58,449 bases of DNA from an uncultured Bacteroidales bacterium (GTDB lineage: Bacteria; Bacteroidota; Bacteroidia; Bacteroidales; Bacteroidaceae): positions 1-58,449 of the forward strand of contig CAMAMB010000008.1 in assembly GCA_945836755.1 (NCBI GenBank), in the 5' to 3' direction. Position numbers and translations under genes: made by a program. The stretch's first letter is position 1. Every line of letters starts with the position of its first letter. Shown piece after piece: positions 53,474-58,449 of this stretch. The notes below the pieces were generated by a model. It did no database searches and had not been told where the DNA came from. It saw nothing but the letters and a program-made list of their open reading frames with translations.

Positions 53474-55450
53474 ATGTCTGACATCATCCAACTATTACCC
53501 GACTCTGTGGCCAACCAGATAGCAGCCGGCGAAGTGATACAACGACCGGCCTCCATCATCAAAGAGCTGGTGGAGAATGCCCTCGACGCCGGCGCCACCG
53601 ACATTGAGGTATGGGTGCAGGACGCAGGAAAGAGCCTCGTCCAGGTAATCGACAATGGGCAAGGCATGAGCACCACCGATGCCCGCATGGCCTTCGAACG
53701 ACACGCCACCTCTAAGATACGCCAGGCAACCGACCTCTTCCATCTTCAGACCATGGGGTTCAGAGGCGAGGCCTTGGCTTCCATTGCTGCAGTAGCTCAG
53801 GTTGAGCTCCGCACCAAGCAGAAAGGCGAGGAGGTTGGCACTGCCCTCCGCATTGAGGGATCGAAGGTGGTAAGCGTAGAGCCGGCCAGCGTCCCCGTTG
53901 GAGCCAATTTCGCGGTGCGCAACCTCTTCTTCAACATACCGGCCCGCCGCAAATTCCTCAAGTCACATCAGACTGAGCTCTCCCACATCATGGCTGAGAT
54001 GGAGCGCATTGCACTATCTCGCCCCGACGTAACTTTCAGCCTCCACAGCGACGAAAGCCTCCTGCTCAGCCTTCCCGAGGGCAACTTTCGCCGCCGCATC
54101 GCCGCCCTTTTTGGCCAGAAGACAGACAGTCAGCTCATCCCCGTCGAGGTGGACACCAATCTTGTAAAGATTAGCGGTTTCGTCGGCGTTCCCTCAGCGG
54201 CACGCCGCAAAGGAGCTCGCCAGTTCCTCTTTGCCAATGGCCGCTTCATGCGACACCCTTATTTTGCCAAAGCCATACAGAGTGCCTACGACCGCCTCGT
54301 GGCAGAAGGCATGCAACTACCCTTCTTCCTATCTCTACAAGTAGACCCTGGCCGTCTTGACGTAAATATTCACCCCACCAAGACGGAGATAAAGTTTGAA
54401 GACGACACAGCCATCTTCCAGATACTTCTGGCTGCCGTCAGAGAGGCCCTCGGCAAGTATGGCGCGGTTCCGGCCATCGATTTCGACGTGGAGGGACGCC
54501 CTTATATCCCACCCATGCCCCAGACTGATGAGGCCCTACGGCAGATACAACAGCCCCAGATTAAGGTCGACGCTTCCTTCAATCCCTTCAAGAGCACTTT
54601 CCCCTCTTATCAACCACACACTCAGGCCAACCCGACACGCCATTCCCATTGGCAGGCAGCGTACGAAGGCATTGCCCATCATGCCTCCATTCCAATCGCT
54701 GACAGCATCCCCGACGAGAGCGCCCAACAAGTGGCCGGTAGCACATTTACCACAGAGAAGGGGGCTATCAGTGAGGAGCATCCCCACCCATCGCCTACCC
54801 CTTCAGACGACACTTCCGAGGCCACACCTCCCCCCACAGAGACATCGCTCTACGCCAGTCTCGAAAGTGGCCCTGATACTGTATCCCACCACGACGACCT
54901 CATCCAGTTGCGGGGCACTTATATTTTGGCCCCCCTCCACTCCGGCCTTGCCCTGATAGACCAGCACCGGGCTCATGTGCGCATCCTCTACGAGCGTTAC
55001 ATGAAGCAGATTACCGAAGCACCGGCCGCATCTCAGCGCCTTCTATTTCCAGAGATGCTGCAAGTGAGTCCTGCTGAAGTGCCTGTGATGGAGAGCCTTA
55101 TTCCTTCCATGCAGAAAGTGGGGTTCGACCTCTCCCCCTTAGGAGCCGGCAGCTACTCCATCCTCGCCATGCCATACGGCGCCGAAGGACTGAGCCCACT
55201 CCCACTTGTAGAAGAGATTTTGGCCAATGCCGTGGCAGGGAAGACCGACATAGCCTCCACCGTAACCCACGGGTTCGCCCTCACCCTCGCCCGTAAAGTG
55301 GCTGTGCCCGTCGGGCAGATACTCAGCCAGGACGAAATGCGGGACATCATCGAACGCCTCTTTACCACCACAACTCCCAATCTTACCCCCGACGGACACA
55401 CCATCCTCGTCATGGTAGACTACGAGACCATCGAACGATGGCTTGGATAG
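53474..55450 (+). CDS. mutL: DNA mismatch repair protein MutL
   Basis: The 658-residue protein links MutS mismatch recognition to strand removal. Its GHKL ATPase domain has the motifs ENALDAG (34-40), DNGQGM (60-65) and GFRGEAL (95-101), the transducer domain ends near residue 330 with VNIHPTKTEIKF, a variable Pro/Thr/Ser-rich linker follows, and the C-terminal dimerisation domain covers about 475-658. The metal-binding DQHAxxERxxYE endonuclease motif of many bacterial MutL proteins appears here as DQHRAHVRILYERY, a diverged form, so nicking activity is uncertain. Confidence 0.96.
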   Translation: MSDIIQLLPDSVANQIAAGEVIQRPASIIKELVENALDAGATDIEVWVQDAGKSLVQVIDNGQGMSTTDARMAFERHATSKIRQATDLFHLQTMGFRGEALASIAAVAQVELRTKQKGEEVGTALRIEGSKVVSVEPASVPVGANFAVRNLFFNIPARRKFLKSHQTELSHIMAEMERIALSRPDVTFSLHSDESLLLSLPEGNFRRRIAALFGQKTDSQLIPVEVDTNLVKISGFVGVPSAARRKGARQFLFANGRFMRHPYFAKAIQSAYDRLVAEGMQLPFFLSLQVDPGRLDVNIHPTKTEIKFEDDTAIFQILLAAVREALGKYGAVPAIDFDVEGRPYIPPMPQTDEALRQIQQPQIKVDASFNPFKSTFPSYQPHTQANPTRHSHWQAAYEGIAHHASIPIADSIPDESAQQVAGSTFTTEKGAISEEHPHPSPTPSDDTSEATPPPTETSLYASLESGPDTVSHHDDLIQLRGTYILAPLHSGLALIDQHRAHVRILYERYMKQITEAPAASQRLLFPEMLQVSPAEVPVMESLIPSMQKVGFDLSPLGAGSYSILAMPYGAEGLSPLPLVEEILANAVAGKTDIASTVTHGFALTLARKVAVPVGQILSQDEMRDIIERLFTTTTPNLTPDGHTILVMVDYETIERWLG

Positions 55451-55569
55451 CCCCTTACAACTATTCAGACTTGCACGCATACTACTATCCTAAAACGACA
55501 GAATGGTGTTCCTATTATGCAAATACCAAGAAGTTAGCGTTTTTAGATAAAAGATTTATTTAAGAATTC

Positions 55570-55601
55570 TTGGTGTAGATACCAAACCTTTGCTATCTTT
55601 G
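55570..55601 (+). promoter_or_regulatory. Promoter of OmpA-family gene
   Basis: TTGG (55570-55573) and TATCTTTG (55594-55601) are 24 bases apart. The leader to the ATG at 55749 would be about 140 bases, long and AT-rich near the start codon, as in highly expressed Bacteroidetes outer membrane protein genes. Confidence 0.7.
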
Positions 55602-55748
55602 CCGCGCCAAATTACAACAACTGCGCCCATACGCCCGGCCTCTCGTGTTACCCTTTGAGCAGCTGCAAGTTAGCCTCGCAGACGTCAAGCCGGTGCGAAT
55701 GATACATGTAATCAATACAAATATTTATAGTTTTCAAATCATTCTGTC

Positions 55749-56912
55749 ATGAGAAAATTAATGATTGCTCTTGCTTTTGTAGGCCTCTCTACAGGAGCAG
55801 TGATGGCACAAGACACTGAGGTGCCCTCACAGAAGTACAGCGTAGCTACCAACTCCTTCTGGTCAAACTGGTTCTGGAGCTTCGGTGTAAATGCCAACGC
55901 TTGGTACTCTTCACAAGAACACAAGGTCGACAAACTGCCTTTCAGCGACAAGCGTGGTTCACTTGGCCTTGAAGTGGCTGTAGGCAAATGGTTTACTCCC
56001 GGCCTCGGTCTCCGCACTAAAGTTGAAGGTGGATGGGGTCGTCAGGTCAACACCAACAGTTCTCACCCTCTCTTCACACAGATTGACATCCATGAAGATG
56101 TGATGTTCAATTTCTCCAACCTCTTCTACGGCTATAACGAAAACCGTGTATGGAACTTCATACCCTACTTCGGTATAGGCTACGCACACAACTTCACCGA
56201 CAAGGTGAACGAAATCTCTTACCACCTCGGTTTGCTCAACAACTTCAAGGTGAGCAAGCGCCTCCAAATCTTCGCCGACCTCAACGTTGCCGCCTACGAA
56301 GGCGAACATGATGCGGCTCACAACGACAACTACCTCAGTCACAAGAAGTTCACAAGCCGCTACTGGGATAAGAAGATTGGCCTCAGCGTCGGCCTTACCT
56401 ACAACGTAGGCAAGTGCAACTGGGAGAAAGTGCCTGACGTAGACGCACTCATGGCCATGAACAAGGAGCAGGTAGATGCCCTCAACCAGACCATCAAGGA
56501 ACAGCAGGACGAAAATGCTCGCCTCCGCGACATGCTTGCTAACCAGAAGCCCGCTCAGCCTTCTGTAGTAGAGGCCTCCACCAAGACCCTCTTCGTAGGT
56601 ACCGCTGCCAGCGTATTCTTCAATATCAACTCTGCCAAGGTGGCCAGCCGCAAGGACCTCGTCAACGTAAAGGAACTTGCTGAATACGCCAAGGCCAACA
56701 ACTCTAAGATTGTCGTTTCCGGCTACGCTGACAGCAAGACAGGCTCCGCCGCTTACAACCAGGCTCTCTCACAGCGCCGTGCCGACACCGTTGCCAAGGA
56801 ACTCGTGAAGATGGGTGTCAACCCCGACAACATCATCACCGAGGCTAAGGGTGGTGTAGACAACCTCTCACCCTTCTCCTACAACCGTCGCGCCACTGTC
56901 AAGATTCAGTAA
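55749..56912 (+). CDS. OmpA family outer membrane protein
   Basis: The 387-residue protein has a signal peptide (MRKLMIALAFVGLSTGAVMA), an N-terminal beta barrel (about 37-225), a short coiled coil (about 235-265, NQTIKEQQDENARLRDML) and a C-terminal OmpA peptidoglycan-binding domain (about 280-387) with FFNINSAKV and GYADSKTGSAAYNQALSQRR. It anchors the outer membrane to peptidoglycan and is one of the most abundant surface proteins in relatives. Codons end in T more often than in neighbouring genes, consistent with high expression. It is a single-gene unit. Confidence 0.95.
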   Translation: MRKLMIALAFVGLSTGAVMAQDTEVPSQKYSVATNSFWSNWFWSFGVNANAWYSSQEHKVDKLPFSDKRGSLGLEVAVGKWFTPGLGLRTKVEGGWGRQVNTNSSHPLFTQIDIHEDVMFNFSNLFYGYNENRVWNFIPYFGIGYAHNFTDKVNEISYHLGLLNNFKVSKRLQIFADLNVAAYEGEHDAAHNDNYLSHKKFTSRYWDKKIGLSVGLTYNVGKCNWEKVPDVDALMAMNKEQVDALNQTIKEQQDENARLRDMLANQKPAQPSVVEASTKTLFVGTAASVFFNINSAKVASRKDLVNVKELAEYAKANNSKIVVSGYADSKTGSAAYNQALSQRRADTVAKELVKMGVNPDNIITEAKGGVDNLSPFSYNRRATVKIQ

Positions 56913-56951
56913 GACACATTCCTCTCCACACCGGAGATACAATTCCCTCCA

Positions 56952-56993
56952 CGGCGAGGCTGCACCATCCACGTGCAGCCTCGCCGCTTTTTT
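56952..56993 (+). terminator. Rho-independent terminator of OmpA-family gene
   Basis: CGGCGAGGCTGCAC (56952-56965) and GTGCAGCCTCGCCG (56973-56986) form a perfect 14-bp stem with a 7-base loop followed by CTTTTTT. This is the only textbook intrinsic terminator on the plus strand in the window. Confidence 0.95.
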
Positions 56994-57138
56994 ATCCCAA
57001 GAGGGTGACGAGATAATACCATCGTCCCCCGCCTCCTTCTTGCCCCGTCAATTCCACGGTGACCTCCGATAATGAGGCATCTATCTCAGAGAAGCGGCAC
57101 ATTTTCTACCCTTGCCCTAAAAAAAATGGCAGAAAGAC

Positions 57139-57171
57139 TTGACTCGTCCCTTAGGGCAGCATCTACCTTTG
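57139..57171 (+). promoter_or_regulatory. Promoter with MerR-type operator
   Basis: TTGAC (57139-57143) and TACCTTTG (57164-57171) are 25 bases apart. CCCTTAGGG (57148-57156), symmetric around its central T, sits in the middle of the spacer, the usual place for a MerR operator. TTAGGGCA (57151-57158) also has an inverted match, TGCCCTAA, at 57113-57120. Confidence 0.6.
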
Positions 57172-57198
57172 CCGTCGCTTAGCAAACGTATCGCGATC

Positions 57199-58017
57199 AT
57201 GAAAACAAAATTCACCATCGGTCAATTCTCCCGGCTGACACAGGTCACTGTAAAGACCCTGCGCTTCTACGAGCAGAAATCACTTCTACTGCCTGAAGAG
57301 GTAGATGAGTGGACTGGCTACAGGTACTACACGGTGGGACAAATGCAGCGTCTCAAAACAATCCGCAACCTCCAGCTCCTGGGTTTCTCCTTAGACGAAG
57401 TCACAGCGCTGTTTGAAGAAGAGTCACAGACGCCGACCATTCCACAGCTGGATGCCAAAATTGCGGAAGTTGACCAGCGGTTAAAAGAGCTCACAGCTCG
57501 GCGTAATCAGCTGCTACACTGGAAGAATTACCTCACATCCATTACCCTTATGCAAACAATCTCACTACAATCTCTGCCCTCTATCATAGTGGCTTCACAT
57601 CGTACCATTATACCAAGCTACGAAGCCCTCGGCCTGCTCTGCTGCCAGACCATAGGTCCTGAGATGCAACGCCTTGGCTGCAAATGTCCCCCTCCGGGAT
57701 ACTGCTTCACCATTGAGCATAATGAGGAGTATTCTCCCACCCACATCGACATAGAGTATTGCGAGCAGGTGGAAGAAATGGGACACGACTCGTCCATCAT
57801 CCAATTCAAGCGTCTGCCTGCCGTTGAGAAGGCGCTTTGCCTGAAGCATTACGGCCCGTACGACCGCTTCTACGAGTCGTATACCGCCCTCTTCAAATAC
57901 ATGGAAGACCACGGCCTTACCGCCATCGGCCACCCACGATGCAGCTATGTAGATGGTATATGGAACCAGGCCGACCCTGAAAAGTGGCTGTCTATCATAC
58001 AACAACCGGTAGCCTAA
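57199..58017 (+). CDS. MerR family regulator with GyrI-like effector domain
   Basis: The 272-residue protein has a MerR winged helix (about 6-75: FTIGQFSRLTQVTVKTLRFYEQ), a linking coiled coil (about 80-115) and a C-terminal GyrI-like/BltR-type effector-binding domain (about 120-270). This is the layout of BmrR/BltR and of many activators of drug-efflux or detoxification genes; they bind lipophilic ligands and bend the promoter. The start at 57199 follows the operator-bearing promoter, so self-regulation is likely. The target operon is not evident; the window ends in repeats. Confidence 0.9.
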   Translation: MKTKFTIGQFSRLTQVTVKTLRFYEQKSLLLPEEVDEWTGYRYYTVGQMQRLKTIRNLQLLGFSLDEVTALFEEESQTPTIPQLDAKIAEVDQRLKELTARRNQLLHWKNYLTSITLMQTISLQSLPSIIVASHRTIIPSYEALGLLCCQTIGPEMQRLGCKCPPPGYCFTIEHNEEYSPTHIDIEYCEQVEEMGHDSSIIQFKRLPAVEKALCLKHYGPYDRFYESYTALFKYMEDHGLTAIGHPRCSYVDGIWNQADPEKWLSIIQQPVA

Positions 58018-58130
58018 CCACACATACATCTCCGACACTCCCAAGAAGCCCTCTGCGAACCCAGCAATCACTACCCGCTGCAACAGAGGGCTGACCGGAA
58101 CAAAATATCTGACAAACAGTCTATGCCCCT

Positions 58131-58153
58131 CCTTACACCACACCTCTGTAAGG
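58131..58153 (+). terminator. Hairpin after MerR gene
   Basis: CCTTACA (58131-58137) and TGTAAGG (58147-58153) form a perfect 7-bp stem with a 9-base loop, 114 bases after the stop. No T run follows. Confidence 0.5.
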
Positions 58154-58184
58154 CTGTGAGGCATAGGCTATAATGCTGCCACGC

Positions 58185-58269
58185 ATGCTACATTTATGGC
58201 AGGTAGCAAGACCAAATCCTACATACGTAACCACATGTATATCAACCTCCTACAAAATCAGTGAAAGGT
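58185..58269 (+). repeat. 85-bp interspersed repeat, copy 4
   Basis: Aligns without gaps to copies 1-3: ATGCTACATTTATGGCAGGT, CAAAT-CTACATACGTAA, then TACAAAATCAGTGAAAGGT in place of the TGCAAGA/GTGTAAGAT end. Downstream, a CCAAGGCAT block occurs twice (58382 and 58403) and AACTGGAAGC follows (58420-58429), so the composite order is kept to the window edge. No gene is present in 58018-58449. Confidence 0.8.
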
Positions 58270-58449
58270 TGTAGGAAGAAACGGAAAGTCTGTTACGTAA
58301 AGGCTTCCCGGCTACCACGGGCCATGCCTCTGACCTGCCACAAATCAATAAAAAGGTCTCACAAACCTTCCAACTTCCCCACCAAGGCATCCGACTATAC
58401 CTCCAAGGCATGTAGGAAAAACTGGAAGCAGCCCAGGAAAAACTGCAAT

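Noticed and set aside
1-58449. tRNA and rRNA genes
   Set aside because: No cloverleaf with a GTTCGA-type loop or conserved rRNA segment was noticed in the intergenic spaces; a covariance-model scan would be decisive.

Overview
The window is GC-rich chromosomal DNA from a member of the Bacteroidales. Prevotellaceae is my best guess, but it rests on gene content and not on a search. The evidence is the Bacteroidetes-type promoter (a -7 box of the form TAnnTTTG, sometimes with a TTG about 23-26 bases upstream) in front of many genes, the lack of clear Shine-Dalgarno sequences, and family choices typical of the group: glutamine synthetase III, LL-diaminopimelate aminotransferase, carboxynorspermidine synthase, OstA-like protein, DUF4252/DUF4488/DUF4738-like proteins, dual-FtsX ABC permease and TlpA-type thioredoxins. 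I see no rRNA, tRNA, CRISPR array, integrase or intact insertion sequence.

Layout. 0.2-5.7 kb: a histidine phosphatase, then dapF-dapL-glnN (diaminopimelate/lysine synthesis and ammonia assimilation). 5.8-12.6 kb: a two-component pair (histidine kinase plus RegA/PrrA-like regulator) divergent from a secreted thioredoxin-fold protein and an ABC exporter, with a perfect 17-bp palindrome between them. 12.9-16.4 kb: a Nif3-like protein, a coiled-coil zinc-ribbon protein and a FadL-type porin. 16.6-19.6 kb: an orphan discoidin-like fragment and an ECF sigma / membrane protein / DUF4252-like operon. 19.7-22.8 kb (minus strand): a polyprenol-phosphate-sugar-synthase-like glycosyltransferase, dihydroorotase and PlsC. 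23-25.3 kb: a TlpA-like protein and a dicarboxylate/amino acid symporter. 25.8-27.9 kb: a small AT-richer island carrying an AbiEi/AbiEii type IV toxin-antitoxin pair, bounded by 102-bp direct repeats that duplicate the 3' end of the neighbouring rsmI-like gene. 27.8-34.0 kb (minus strand): rsmI-like, GT2, mtaB, carboxynorspermidine synthase, a DUF4488-like protein and an acyl-ACP thioesterase. 34.3-36.5 kb: dipeptidyl peptidase IV. 37.5-43.2 kb: the ilvD-ilvB-ilvN-ilvC operon behind a long leader. 43.5-46.8 kb: a lipoprotein and divergent M23 and GH73 murein hydrolases, both with LysM. 46.9-51.5 kb: metF-metH. 51.7-55.5 kb: an OstA-like protein and mutL. 55.7-58.0 kb: an OmpA-family protein and a MerR/GyrI-type regulator.

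Most genes are ordinary housekeeping functions. The unusual content is between genes. An 85-bp repeat occurs four times and aligns without gaps. Tandem arrays with an exact 21-bp period around a GCTTCC core occur at several loci. A 120-bp hairpin element occurs twice in opposite orientation. In three places the 85-bp repeat and the GCTTCC units are joined in the same order, forming composite elements of about 220-310 bp that lie 3' of plus-strand genes. The AbiE island and this repeat family are the best candidates for something undescribed.
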